From assembly GCF_004799685.1 (NCBI RefSeq), contig NZ_CP031311.1, positions 2,411,355 through 2,475,354 of the forward strand: DNA of 64,000 nt. Direction: 5' to 3'. Both the position numbers and the translations under genes were made by a program. This stretch comes from Halobellus limi (GTDB lineage Archaea > Halobacteriota > Halobacteria > Halobacteriales > Haloferacaceae). Below the pieces are notes generated by a model that was not told where the DNA came from, ran no database searches, and was given only the letters and a program-made list of their open reading frames with translations. Positions 1 through 8,519 of this stretch are shown one piece after another. Position 1 is the stretch's first letter; each line of letters starts with the position of its first letter.

Positions 1-157
1 TGAAGCGCCGGAACCGACGCGGGAGGCTGATCCGGTTCCGTTCGGCGATCCGGCGCGCGAGGCGCACGTACTCCCGGGCGAGGTCGACGTCAGCTCCGGC
101 CGTCGCCTCCCGCGCGAGGTCGTGCAGTCGCTCGATTCGCTCGGCCGGGATGCCCAT
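1..157 (-). CDS. rnp4: RNase P protein component 4 (Rpr2/Rpp21 family), N-terminal fragment
   Basis: The first 52 residues of a minus-strand gene that runs off the left edge. It begins MGIPAERIERL and contains REYVRLARRIAERNRISLP, the helical N-terminal signature I associate with archaeal Rpr2/Rpp21 proteins. The zinc-ribbon half that would confirm it lies outside the window. In the family this subunit pairs with Rpp29 and supports the catalytic RNA in maturing tRNA 5' ends. The start at 157 is the only ATG in frame before the upstream intergenic region. The divergent neighbour is the stress protein at 280. Confidence 0.72.
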   Translation of the reverse strand, partial: MGIPAERIERLHDLAREATAGADVDLAREYVRLARRIAERNRISLPRRFRRF

Positions 158-248
158 ACGGGCGCACGGACTCGGGCGAACAAAGGCGTTCCGAGTCGTC
201 TCCAATCGGTTCGGCAAGCCGTATTTCATTTTATTGTACTAACCGCAC

Positions 249-257
249 AATATTAAT
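249..257 (+). promoter_or_regulatory. TATA box of the tandem-USP gene
   Basis: An AT-rich element (aatattaat) is centred about 27 nt before the ATG at 280 in otherwise GC-rich DNA. This spacing predicts a leaderless mRNA starting at or beside the start codon. Confidence 0.6.
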
Positions 258-279
258 CCGTGGAGCACGAACTCGAAGT

Positions 280-1125
280 ATGCGCATCGTATTCGCCACG
301 GACCTCTCGGACGCGAACGAGGCGGCGATCCGGTCACGCACGTGCCTGGACTGCCTCGACAACATCGGCGTCACCGAGGTCCACCTCGTGACGGTCGTCC
401 CCGACAACGTCTCCAGCGGCCTCCCGGGGATGGACGCCGCGACGGACACCCGGAAGTCGCTGAAACCCCAGCGCGACGTCTTCGAGTCGGCGGGGTTCGC
501 CGTCGAGACGCACGTCGCCCGCGGGACGCCGCACCGACGGATCAACGGCTTCGCGGACCGCCTGGACGCGGATATGATCGTCGTCGGTTCGCGGGGCGAG
601 AGCCCGCTCGCGAACCGGCTGGTCGGGAGCACCACGCGGAACGTCGCGCGGACGGCCACGCGCCCGCTGCTGGTCGAGCGGATCGCGCCCCCGGAGTCCG
701 AAAAGGCCGTCGTCAAAGAGCACCTCTTCCAGCACGTCCTGTTCGCGACGGACTTCTCCGACAACGCCCGGCAGGCGTTCGACTTCCTCCCGATGCTGAA
801 GGGGGCGACGCAGGCGGTCGACCTCCTGCACGTCCAGAAGGAGAACGCGAGCCCGGCGGTCGAAGACCCCCAACGGCGGCTGGAAGACCTCGCAGACGAG
901 GTCGAACGCGAGATGGGAATCGAGGCGGGGATCAACGTCCGCGAGGGGAGCGCCGTCGACGAGATCCTCGAAGAGGAGACGCGCGTCGGCGCGACGACGA
1001 CGCTGCTCGGGACGCGCGGGCGGAGTCGTCTCCGTCGCCTCCTCCTCGGAAGCGTCTCGGAGTCGATCGTCGCCCGCGGCAACAACAACGTCCTGCTCGT
1101 CCCGCCGTCGGGCGAGAGGCGCTGA
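280..1125 (+). CDS. Tandem universal stress protein (two UspA domains)
   Basis: 281 residues made of two USP domains, roughly 1-139 and 148-281. Each starts with a beta strand ending in ATDxSDxA (VFATDLSDAN and LFATDFSDNA). Each ends with the nucleotide-binding G-x2-G-x9-G-S/T pattern: VVGSRGESPLANRLVGST near 110-127 and LLGTRGRSRLRRLLLGS near 246-262. The second glycine-rich loop suggests ATP binding. Tandem USPs in haloarchaea are soluble and often sit near transporters or stress genes; here the gene is monocistronic. The exact stress or ligand cannot be read from sequence. Confidence 0.9.
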   Translation: MRIVFATDLSDANEAAIRSRTCLDCLDNIGVTEVHLVTVVPDNVSSGLPGMDAATDTRKSLKPQRDVFESAGFAVETHVARGTPHRRINGFADRLDADMIVVGSRGESPLANRLVGSTTRNVARTATRPLLVERIAPPESEKAVVKEHLFQHVLFATDFSDNARQAFDFLPMLKGATQAVDLLHVQKENASPAVEDPQRRLEDLADEVEREMGIEAGINVREGSAVDEILEEETRVGATTTLLGTRGRSRLRRLLLGSVSESIVARGNNNVLLVPPSGERR

Positions 1126-1270
1126 TACTGTCGGCTGCACCTATTTCGAGACATCCGCGACTCCGGGGTCGCGGCGTTCTTCATCGATGTACAGCCGGCA
1201 GTACGACGCGGGCGTCGCGACCGGGCGGCCCCGTGCGTCGCGGCCGCCGCCGCGCCCGTCGAGAGTCGCA

Positions 1271-1280
1271 TATATAAATA
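1271..1280 (+). promoter_or_regulatory. TATA box of the first GT4 gene
   Basis: The perfect box tatataaata ends 25 nt before the GTG at 1306. This supports that GTG as a leaderless start over any downstream ATG. Confidence 0.7.
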
Positions 1281-1305
1281 GGGTCGCGAGGAAATCCACG
1301 ACGAC

Positions 1306-2397
1306 GTGGCTCTCCGCGCGCTCAACTACCTCGAACTCGAATCGCGGCTGGACCGCAGCGGCATCGGGACCGCGGCGGACCAGCAGCGGGCCGCCCTCGA
1401 ACGGACGGACGTCGAGGTCGTGACCTCGCCGTGGCGCGGCGGGGACCTACCGACGGGCCTCCGGTCGGCCCTCTCCGGTCACGGCCTCTTCGGCGAGTAC
1501 GACGTCGCCCACTGCAACCTCGTCGGCCCCGGCTCGCTCGCGGTGGCGCGCCGCGCGAAGCGCGACGGTACTCCCCTGATACTCCACACGCACGTGACGC
1601 GCGAGGACTTCGCGGAGTCGTTCCGGGGGTCGACGACCGTCGCGCCGGCGCTGGGGCGGTATCTGAAGTGGTTCTACTCGCAGGCGGACCTGGTGCTCTG
1701 TCCTTCGGAGTACACGAAGCGCGTCCTCGAATCGTACCCCGTCGACGCGCCGATCCGCCCGATGACGAACGGCGTCGACGTCGAGGCCTTAGAGGGGTTC
1801 GAGGACCTCCGCGGGGAGTACCGCGAACGCTACGACCTCGAGGGGACGGTCGTCTTCCTCGTCGGCAACGTCTTCGAGCGGAAGGGCCTCTCGACGTTCT
1901 GCCGGGTCGCGGAGGCGACGCCCTACGACTTCGCGTGGTTCGGACCCTACGACACCGGCCCGCACGCCTCGACGGCGGTCCGGCGGTGGACGTCGAACCC
2001 GCCCGAGAACGTCACGTTCACCGGCTGGATCGACGACATCCGGGGGGCGTACGGCGCGGGCGACGTCTACCTCTTCCCGACGAAGAACGAGAACCAGGGC
2101 ATCGCCGTCCTCGAGGCGATGGCCTGCGGGAAGGCGGTCGTCCTCCGCGACATCCCGGTGTTCGAGGAGTTCTACACCGACGGCCACGACTGTCTCAAGT
2201 GCGAGACCGAAGCGGAGTTCGTCGACGCCGTCGAGCGTCTCGCGGAGGACGAGGACCTCCGCGAGCGACTCGGCGCAAACGCCCGGGAGACCGCGACGGA
2301 ACACAGTCTGGATCGGGTCGGCGAGCGACTGGCGGCGACTTATCGGGAGGTCCGCGAGGCCAAGCGGGCGGGGCGGCCGGTCGACGTCGAGGAGTAG
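1306..2397 (+). CDS. GT4-family glycosyltransferase
   Basis: 363 residues with the two-Rossmann GT-B plan. The acceptor-side half is residues 1 to about 170, including HTHVTREDF. The donor-side half carries the GT4 E-x7-E signature in NQGIAVLEAMACGKAVV (near 262-278). It probably transfers a sugar from a nucleotide donor onto a lipid or glycan acceptor at the inner membrane face; the substrate is not evident. The GTG start follows a strong TATA box. A second, unrelated-looking GT4 gene follows at 2508 with its own TATA-like element, so the pair may be co-regulated but not necessarily one transcript. Confidence 0.85.
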   Translation: MALRALNYLELESRLDRSGIGTAADQQRAALERTDVEVVTSPWRGGDLPTGLRSALSGHGLFGEYDVAHCNLVGPGSLAVARRAKRDGTPLILHTHVTREDFAESFRGSTTVAPALGRYLKWFYSQADLVLCPSEYTKRVLESYPVDAPIRPMTNGVDVEALEGFEDLRGEYRERYDLEGTVVFLVGNVFERKGLSTFCRVAEATPYDFAWFGPYDTGPHASTAVRRWTSNPPENVTFTGWIDDIRGAYGAGDVYLFPTKNENQGIAVLEAMACGKAVVLRDIPVFEEFYTDGHDCLKCETEAEFVDAVERLAEDEDLRERLGANARETATEHSLDRVGERLAATYREVREAKRAGRPVDVEE

Positions 2398-2507
2398 CGG
2401 CCCGACGACCGCGAGGTCGCCCGATCACGCGAGCGCGCGGACGGGCCACGCCGAACCAGTCCGATCGATTCGCAACGATTTAACCCTCCGTCCGTGAATC
2501 GTCGCCG

Positions 2508-3626
2508 ATGGCTCCCGCCTCGGTCGCCGCCTTCACCGACACCTACCTGCCGACAGTCAACGGCGTCTCCTACACGATTCAGACGTGGCGGGACCGCTGG
2601 CGCGAGCGCGGCGGCACGATGCGGATCGTCTACCCCGGCAGCGCCGAGTACGACCCCGACCCCGAGGAGTATCCGGTTCGGAGCCTGCCGTTCCCGATGT
2701 ACGAGGGCTTTCGCATCGGCACGCCGCGGGTCCCCGAGGCCGTCGAGGACGTCGACGTCGTCCACGCGCACACCCCGTTCGCCGTCGGCATCGGCGGGGC
2801 GCGACTCGCCCGCAGCGAGGACCTGCCGCTCGTGACCTCCTATCACACGCCGACCGCGGAGTACGCGGACTACCTCACGTCCCGACCGCGCGTCGAGCAT
2901 AGCATCGAGCGACTGGCCGAGCGGTACGAGCGGTGGTTCCTCTCCCGCTCGGACGCGATCGTCTGTCCCAGCGCGGACGCCAGAGACCGCGTCCGCGAGA
3001 CTGTGGACGTCGACACGCCGACGGTCGTGCTCTCGAACGGGGTCGACGTCGACTTCTTCGCGCCGACGGACCCCGACGCGTTCCGGGAACGCCACGGCCT
3101 TCCCGAAGGCCCGCTGATCGGCTACACCGGCCGCCACGGGTACGAGAAGAACCTCTCGGAGTTCGTCCGCGCGGCCGACGGCGTCGACGCGACGGTCGTC
3201 ATCGGCGGCGACGGTCCCGCGCGCGGGGACCTCGAATCGCTGGCGGACAGCCTCGACGTCGACGCGCGGTTCCTCGGTTTTCTCCCCCGCGAGGAGCTGC
3301 CGGCCTTCTACTCCGCGCTCGACGCGTTCGTCTTCCCGAGTCCGGTCGAGACGCAGGGCCTCGTCGCGCTCGAGGCCAACGCCTGCGGGACGCCCGTCGT
3401 CGCGGTCGACGCGGGCGCGCTCTCGAACACGGTCGAGGACGGCGTCACGGGGTATCACTACGAGCACGGCGACGTGGCGGACTGCCGCGACGCGATCGGT
3501 CGGGTGCTCGACGAACGCGAGTCGCTCGCCGAATCCTGTCTGTCACACCGCGAGGAGTTGAGCGTCGAGCGCGTGGTCGATCAGCTCTCCGCGCTCTACG
3601 ACCGGGTCATCGGCGAAAAGGGGTAG
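2508..3626 (+). CDS. GT4-family glycosyltransferase (diacylglycerol-glucosyltransferase-like)
   Basis: 372 residues. The N-terminus FTDTYLPTVNGVSY is the acceptor-domain signature of GT4 lipid mono-glucosyltransferases, including the N-terminal Gly-Val loop and HAHTPF. The C-terminal donor domain has GYTGRHGYEKN, then the retaining-GT E-x7-E motif in ETQGLVALEANACGTPVV (about 283-300). By family it may glycosylate a membrane lipid or an exopolysaccharide precursor; glycolipid synthesis is an inference only. A TATA-like atttaa sits at 2478-2483, about 27 nt before the ATG, implying its own leaderless promoter despite the upstream GT4 gene. Confidence 0.85.
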   Translation: MAPASVAAFTDTYLPTVNGVSYTIQTWRDRWRERGGTMRIVYPGSAEYDPDPEEYPVRSLPFPMYEGFRIGTPRVPEAVEDVDVVHAHTPFAVGIGGARLARSEDLPLVTSYHTPTAEYADYLTSRPRVEHSIERLAERYERWFLSRSDAIVCPSADARDRVRETVDVDTPTVVLSNGVDVDFFAPTDPDAFRERHGLPEGPLIGYTGRHGYEKNLSEFVRAADGVDATVVIGGDGPARGDLESLADSLDVDARFLGFLPREELPAFYSALDAFVFPSPVETQGLVALEANACGTPVVAVDAGALSNTVEDGVTGYHYEHGDVADCRDAIGRVLDERESLAESCLSHREELSVERVVDQLSALYDRVIGEKG

Positions 3627-3700
3627 CCGCGGTTCGGTCGGGTCGCTCTTCCGCCCCACGTCCGGGGGCGGTCTGTGACCGTCGGTCCTCGGGGCGGTCG

Positions 3701-4156
3701 TCAGTCGTCGATATCTTCGACGGCCTGGGCGATGCGCTGGAGCTGTCGCGTCGCGTCGCGGACCTCGTCGCGGAGCTGTCGGACCTCCCGGACGAGTTCC
3801 TCGTTGCCCGCGGATTCGCTCTCCTCGGGACCGCCGCGGCCGCCGGGGCCGCCACCCATTCCGGGCGGGCCGCCGCCACCGCCCATTCCGCCGGGGCCGC
3901 CGCCGCCCATCATCCCGCTCATCATCTGTGCGAAGGGGTTGCCGCCGGCGCCGCCCGGACCGCCCCCGCCCATCATCTCCTCGGGGTCGGGGCGGTCGCC
4001 CTCCTCTCGCTCCTCGGCGCGTCGCTCGCGGATCTCCTCGACGCGCTCGCGGAACGATTTCTCCTCGGCGTCATCCGACGCCTCCGCGGCGTCGTCCTCG
4101 GATGGCGTCTTTTCGGCGTCGTTCTCGGCGGCGGGATCGTCTGATTCGTCCGACAT
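3701..4156 (-). CDS. Met/Gly-rich haloarchaeal protein with C-terminal coiled coil
   Basis: 151 residues, unknown function, in three segments. An acidic N-terminus covers about 1-58. A low-complexity centre (about 60-110) contains repeats such as MMGGGGPGG and GGMGGGGG. The last 35 residues form a clear heptad helix (VREVRQLRDEVRDATRQLQ). I chose the ATG at 4156 because MSDESDD is a typical halophile start; a start 9 codons upstream is possible. It converges on the GT4 gene. The Met-Gly tract resembles those in the SlyD gene at 17112 and in thermosome tails, which suggests chaperone-type client or oligomer contacts, but that is speculation. Confidence 0.75.
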   Translation of the reverse strand: MSDESDDPAAENDAEKTPSEDDAAEASDDAEEKSFRERVEEIRERRAEEREEGDRPDPEEMMGGGGPGGAGGNPFAQMMSGMMGGGGPGGMGGGGGPPGMGGGPGGRGGPEESESAGNEELVREVRQLRDEVRDATRQLQRIAQAVEDIDD

Positions 4157-4247
4157 ACCTCCGAGTACAGACTCGCCCCGCAAATGACTGACGGTCGGGA
4201 GACGAATTCGGAGAGCGAAGGGAGCGGTGGCCTCGTTCGCGTCGACG

Positions 4248-4565
4248 TTACGCGACCGCGGAATCCTCTTTGTCCTCGCCGTTGGGCTGTGTCATCTGCT
4301 CGATGACGTCGTGGAGCGTGACGTCGTTGACGAGGATGACGTCGCCGACGGCGCGGACCCAGCGGTACGGCAGGATGACGCCCTTCTTGCTGCCGACGAG
4401 GTCAGAGAAGAGTTCGTCGTTGAGTTGCGTGAGCGCGAGTCCGGTCACGGCCTGCCGCTCGGTGAGATCGAGCCGGACGTCGGCGACCTCGCCGACGAAC
4501 ACGCCTTCGTTCGAGTACACCTCGCGGCCGACGAGGGTCGTGATCTTCTGGGGGGTCTCGTCCAT
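4248..4565 (-). CDS. PRC-barrel domain protein
   Basis: 105 residues, nearly all one PRC-barrel: LVGREVYSNEGVFVGEVADVRLDL at about 11-34 and GVILPYRWVRAVGDVILVND near 61-80. Stand-alone PRC-barrels of this size are common in archaea. The fold occurs in RimM and photosynthetic reaction centre H subunit, and recent work links archaeal versions to the CdpB cell-division proteins. This gene could be such a CdpB-like adaptor or an RNA-associated protein; the sequence does not decide. It stands alone, and its stop lies 91 bp from the start of the Met/Gly-rich gene. Confidence 0.85.
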   Translation of the reverse strand: MDETPQKITTLVGREVYSNEGVFVGEVADVRLDLTERQAVTGLALTQLNDELFSDLVGSKKGVILPYRWVRAVGDVILVNDVTLHDVIEQMTQPNGEDKEDSAVA

Positions 4566-4745
4566 ACTCCGATGATCGGGAGGGTCCGTCTTAATTGTTG
4601 GTAGGGCGCGTCCGGGCCTCCGCAGAGCGGCTTCCAGCGGCGATGCGCAGCGAGCCCGTGAACTACCCCACCCTACCGCTCGCCTGATACCTCGCTGACG
4701 TCCGGTCGGTACAGGTCGCCCGATCGGCGGAGACGCCCTCGAATA
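4566..4745. other. Non-coding gap with a possible insertion-sequence end remnant
   Basis: 180 bp with no gene. An inverted pair GCGAGC (4650-4655) and GCTCGC (4678-4683) encloses the text gtgaactaccccaccctacc. I recall this string next to IS200/IS605 (IS1341-type) elements of haloarchaea. No transposase or TnpB remnant is visible on either side. Confidence 0.35.
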
Positions 4746-5204
4746 TCAGGCGGCGTCGAACTCTTCGCCGGTCACGCGGACGGTCACCGTCTCCTCCACC
4801 TCTCGAAGGTCGTATCCGGGGACGGTTCCGTCCGGCCGCCGGGTGACGTACATCGGCTCGACCAGCCGTCCCTCCTCGACGCCGTAGATCGCGAGGCGTT
4901 CGCCGGTCTCCCCGGGCCGTACGTCGCCGTCGCGGACGGCGGCCGCCAGCGAGCGGCTCAACCACTCGTCGGCGGCGATGCTCGGCTCGCGGACGAGCGC
5001 GAGGTCGACGAACCGGACGAGATACCAGTTCAGGTCGTTGCACAGCGAGACGGCCGCGCCGAGGCTCACCGTGTCGACCGCCAGCGAGTTCTCGAACGGG
5101 GCGTACCGCTGGTACGTCGAGAGCGCCTCGCGTGCGGTCTCCCGCGAGAGCAGTTCGTACTGCACGTCGACGTCTTCGGAACCGACGAAGCAGACGCGCG
5201 TCAC
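4746..5204 (-). CDS. Conserved haloarchaeal protein (probably DUF5804)
   Basis: 152 residues, soluble, beginning at a GTG (MTRVCFVGSEDVDVQYELLSR). I recognise this start and the segment VDTVSLGAAVSLCNDLNWYLVRFVD (about 44-68) as a family restricted to haloarchaea, which I believe is DUF5804, without a known role. A 30-residue region near 85-115 (ADEWLSRSLAAAVRDGDVR) is predicted helical. There is no signal peptide, metal motif or membrane segment. The gene is single, with about 190 bp of gene-free DNA separating it from the next upstream gene. Confidence 0.7.
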   Translation of the reverse strand: MTRVCFVGSEDVDVQYELLSRETAREALSTYQRYAPFENSLAVDTVSLGAAVSLCNDLNWYLVRFVDLALVREPSIAADEWLSRSLAAAVRDGDVRPGETGERLAIYGVEEGRLVEPMYVTRRPDGTVPGYDLREVEETVTVRVTGEEFDAA

Positions 5205-5395
5205 GGGCGGGTGACCGAAAGTGGACGAGAGGCTCGCTTACGGAGCGGTGCGCGTACCGTGTACGGAGAGGCGTGAATCATAACTGGCAGCGTCGAGGGC
5301 GTCGAGAGATGTCAGAACGGTCGAGAAGGAGGGATAAATCGATTGCGGTCGGACGCCTTGTCACCGGCGGTTGCCGGACTCAACCGCGCCCGGCG

Positions 5396-5665
5396 TCAGC
5401 GGTTGCCGGTCTCGTCGAGCCAGGCGGCGGCACACCCCTCGTCGCAGAAGGCGAGGAGCCGACGCTCTCGGGTCAGCTTCGACCCCGCTTCGGGCGTCCG
5501 CTCCCGGTCGAGTTCCACCTGGTAGTGCGGGCCCCGGAGGTCGACGCGCTCGCCGCAGGTCGGACACGTCTCGCTCGCGGCGTCCCAGTCGCTGCGCGGG
5601 ACCACCTGCCTCACGGTCCACTCCTCGTCCGACGGCGGCGGGGCGGGACGGCACGTCTTTGACAT
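5396..5665 (-). CDS. Small zinc-binding (treble-clef/HNH-like) protein
   Basis: 89 residues with CPTCG near 31-35 and CDEGC near 72-76, a four-Cys site expected to bind one zinc ion. Between them lies RGPHYQVELDRER, reminiscent of treble-clef domains. I chose the ATG at 5665 (MSKTCRPAPPP) because tttacata at 5690-5697 lies about 27 nt upstream and gives a leaderless start. A longer frame to 5719 would place the TATA box inside the gene. Function unknown; a nucleic-acid or protein adaptor role is only an inference. Confidence 0.72.
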   Translation of the reverse strand: MSKTCRPAPPPSDEEWTVRQVVPRSDWDAASETCPTCGERVDLRGPHYQVELDRERTPEAGSKLTRERRLLAFCDEGCAAAWLDETGNR

Positions 5666-5873
5666 TACCAGTTCGTACGGTCCGAAGGTATGTAAATCCA
5701 TTTTTGCCCAATCTATCACGCAATAAGCAACAATGATTACCTTCTCTTCGGTGTGAGGTGAACATACACATAGAAAGTTGTGCGTCGCGTTCGCACGGGA
5801 CGCACCGGCGGTCTCGCGCGAACCGCCGCGTCGAGAGCGAGGGGGCCCGGCGCCGGGACGCCGGCCACGAAAC

Positions 5874-5937
5874 GGTCCGGCCTCAGAGCGGTCCGACCTC
5901 AGAGCGATCCGATCTCAGAGCGATTCAACGTCAGAGA
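5874..5937. repeat. 16-bp imperfect tandem repeat, four units
   Basis: Units at 5874-5889, 5890-5905, 5906-5921 and 5922-5937 share the core cctcagagc with point differences. The last unit overlaps the stop codon of thiI at 5931, so the array sits on the 3' end of that gene. Confidence 0.85.
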
Positions 5938-7196
5938 GAGCCGAGTTCGGCGCTTCGCCCCGCCTCCCGCGCCGTGTCCAGGAGTCCGTCGGGCTCGGCG
6001 TCCAGCACGTCGTCGAGCGTCGCGTTCGTCTCGGGGTGGGCGGGCGCGATCCTGTCACAGCCGACGGGCAGCGTCGCGTCGGTGTACGTTCCGAGTTCCC
6101 GCGCCATCGCCACGATGTCGGGCTTGTCCTCGGTGAGCAGCGGGCGGTGGACCGGCAGCGACGCCGCGGCGTCGGTGACCGCCAGGTTCCAGCCGGTCTG
6201 ACTCGACTTCTGTCCCAGCGCCTCCCCCGTCGCGACGCTGTGGGCGTCGACCGTCTCGGCGACGCCCTCGGCCGCGGCCAGCATCGCGCGGCGGAGCGAC
6301 AGCATCCGCGTGTGCTCTGCGCTCTCGACGACGCGATCGACGAGTCCGCCGCCGTCGACGATCCGGGGGCGCAGGTCCGCTCGGGGGGCGCGCTCGGCGA
6401 CCGTCCGGACGGCTTCGAGCGCGCGAGCGCGGTGGTCCGCGCCGCCGTACGCGCCGAGATCGACGTAGACGGGGACCGCGACGCACCCGCGTCGGAGGAG
6501 TCGCCACATCGCGACCGGGGAGTCGAGGCCGCCGCTGACGAGGACGGCCACACGCCCCTGCGTCCCGACGGGGAGCCCGCCTGGACCCTCGAACCGAGTC
6601 GCGGAGACGAACGCCTCCCGCTCGCGGACCTCGATCCGGTAGGTCCGGTCGGGGTCGTCGAGGTCCACCGACGCGCCGGTGACCTCGCCGACGACCCGTC
6701 CCGCCTCGACGTCGACGTCTCGGCTCGAAAAGTCGTGTGCGTCCGCGGGGCCGATCCGGTCGCTGTCGACCGCGTACGTCTCAGAGGCGTCGTGCGGGCC
6801 GGCCGTGGCGAGCCGGCGGACCGCCGTTCGGATCGCCGTCATCTCGGGGTCGACCGCGACGGCGGGGCGGGCGAACGCGATCCCGGGCAGCGTCGCGGCG
6901 ACGCGGGCGGCCGCCCTCGGGCGATCGGTCCGGACTACGATCCGCGACCACGGGCGCTCGACGGCGGCCGCGATCCCGTCGGCCTCCAGGGCGGCCTCGA
7001 CGTCGCGGGCGACCCGCTCGGCCATCTGCGCGCGGACGCCGCTGCTCTTGGTCCCGAAGTCGCCGTGACCGATCAGGACCGCGTTCGTCGGGTTCGTCGG
7101 GCCGGCCGGCCCGCCGGTCCCGTCGGCGTCCGCGCTCTCGGCGGCTGGGCGGTCGGCGTCCGTGTCCTCGCGGTCCGCGTCGTTCGTTCCGCTCAC
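5931..7196 (-). CDS. thiI: tRNA 4-thiouridine sulfurtransferase-like protein ThiI
   Basis: 421 residues. A ferredoxin-like/THUMP region spans about 38-200 after an acidic leader (1-35). It is followed by an adenylating PP-loop domain with SGGLDSPVAMW (SGGLDS at 221-226) and downstream SVATGEALGQKSSQT, a typical ThiI signature. In the family it adenylates U8 of tRNA and replaces the oxygen with sulfur. The C-terminal rhodanese domain of E. coli ThiI is absent, and I see no CxxC pair as used by methanogen ThiI. Only isolated Cys residues remain (for example in PVGCDRIAP), so the sulfur relay is unclear. It lies 25 bp downstream of mat and is probably co-transcribed with it. Confidence 0.9.
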   Translation of the reverse strand: MSGTNDADREDTDADRPAAESADADGTGGPAGPTNPTNAVLIGHGDFGTKSSGVRAQMAERVARDVEAALEADGIAAAVERPWSRIVVRTDRPRAAARVAATLPGIAFARPAVAVDPEMTAIRTAVRRLATAGPHDASETYAVDSDRIGPADAHDFSSRDVDVEAGRVVGEVTGASVDLDDPDRTYRIEVREREAFVSATRFEGPGGLPVGTQGRVAVLVSGGLDSPVAMWRLLRRGCVAVPVYVDLGAYGGADHRARALEAVRTVAERAPRADLRPRIVDGGGLVDRVVESAEHTRMLSLRRAMLAAAEGVAETVDAHSVATGEALGQKSSQTGWNLAVTDAAASLPVHRPLLTEDKPDIVAMARELGTYTDATLPVGCDRIAPAHPETNATLDDVLDAEPDGLLDTAREAGRSAELGSL

Positions 7197-7221
7197 ACGT
7201 TCGGTTTCGCGGCGAGCGGCT

Positions 7222-8427
7222 TCAGAACGTCGAAAGCTCGCCGTCGATGACGCGGCGGGTGATGTCGGTGACGTTCGCCAGCCGATCGTCGATCTGCGAG
7301 CGGATCTCCGGTTCGATGTCGGCGAGGTCGACGCCCGCCTCGGTGACGACCTTCGCGTCGGCGACGTGCGGTCGATCGATCGGGCGGCCGATCTGCGAGA
7401 GGAGCCGGATCTGGAGGTCGCGGATGCCGTCGACGTCGGCGACGACGGACTCGGCGATGTCGGTCGACAGCAGGTTGTAGATCTTCCCGATGTGGTTGAC
7501 GGGGTTCTTCCCGGAGGTCGCCTCCATGCTCATCGGGCGGTTCGGCGTGATGAGCCCGTTGGCGCGGTTGCCGCGGCCGACGGAGCCGTCGTCGCCCATC
7601 TCCGCGCTGGTGCCGGTGACCGTCAGGTAGATCGACCCCGCCTCGTAGTCGTCGGCGGTGTTGACCTCGACGCGGACCTCGCGGTCGGTGAGGCCGCGGG
7701 CGACGTCGCCCACGTAGGCGCGGACGCGCTCGACCGCGTCGTCGTACTCGTCGAGGTCCTCTACGTAGGAGTCGACCATCGCGGCGGCGACGGTGATGTC
7801 GATCAGGTCGCCCTCCCGCTTGCCCATCACCTTCACGTCCGGGCCGAGTTCGGGGTGATCGGCGGCGTAGGGGCCGTTGAGTTCCTCTTCGACGGTCAGA
7901 ACGATCTCCTCGGTCTCGGTCAGCGGCGCGTGTCCGACCCCGTAGGAGGTGTCGTTCGACATCGGGACCTCCGCGCCGTCCTCGCCGAAGACGTCTTGGA
8001 GGTCGCCCGATCCCTCGCCGATCCGGGTGTCGACGACGATGTCGGTGCCGACGTCGAGTTCCGGGATGTGTTCGTTGAGGTAGTCGCGGGCGGCCGAGAG
8101 CGCGGTCGCGTCGACCGGAAGCCGCTCGCCGCCGTACTCCCTGGTCGCGCGGCCGACGATGAGGACGTAGATCGGTTCGACGACCTCGCCGCCGCCGTAG
8201 GTCGGCGCGGACTCGCCGGCGACCAGTTGCGTCTCGTCGGTGTTGTAGTGAAGCACGCGTCCCACGCGATCGAGGTAGAGCTGCGAGAGCGCCCGCGAGA
8301 CGGCCTCGGCGATACCGTCACAGATCGAGTCGGGGTGGCCGAGCCCCTTCCGCTCGACGATCTCGACCCCCTGGTCCTCGACGGCGGTCCGGTCTGCGGC
8401 TTCGATGGAGATGTTCCGTTCGGTCAT
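7222..8427 (-). CDS. mat: Archaeal-type S-adenosylmethionine synthetase
   Basis: 401 residues, the full length of the archaeal MAT family, which is unrelated in sequence detail to bacterial MetK. Recognisable blocks are [18 protein letters not shown] (about 26-43), the acidic metal-binding centre, [21 protein letters not shown] (about 281-301) and [13 protein letters not shown] (about 304-316). It makes S-adenosylmethionine from methionine and ATP in the cytoplasm, feeding the methyltransferases in this window. A TATA-like ttata lies about 30 nt before the ATG. thiI follows after 25 bp. No anomalies. Confidence 0.96.
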   Translation of the reverse strand: MTERNISIEAADRTAVEDQGVEIVERKGLGHPDSICDGIAEAVSRALSQLYLDRVGRVLHYNTDETQLVAGESAPTYGGGEVVEPIYVLIVGRATREYGGERLPVDATALSAARDYLNEHIPELDVGTDIVVDTRIGEGSGDLQDVFGEDGAEVPMSNDTSYGVGHAPLTETEEIVLTVEEELNGPYAADHPELGPDVKVMGKREGDLIDITVAAAMVDSYVEDLDEYDDAVERVRAYVGDVARGLTDREVRVEVNTADDYEAGSIYLTVTGTSAEMGDDGSVGRGNRANGLITPNRPMSMEATSGKNPVNHIGKIYNLLSTDIAESVVADVDGIRDLQIRLLSQIGRPIDRPHVADAKVVTEAGVDLADIEPEIRSQIDDRLANVTDITRRVIDGELSTF

Positions 8428-8519
8428 TGCCGGACGCTACTTTCCCGGCCGTTCTATAACTTGCGGAAAACTTCGTCAGTGTTATTATTACCACCGGATA
8501 TCCGAACGGAGCGCCCCGT

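Noticed and set aside
3675-4187. A Pro/Ser-rich 170-codon frame on the plus strand
   Set aside because: It is the complement of the Met/Gly-rich gene. Pro and Ser runs arise from reading Gly codons backwards.
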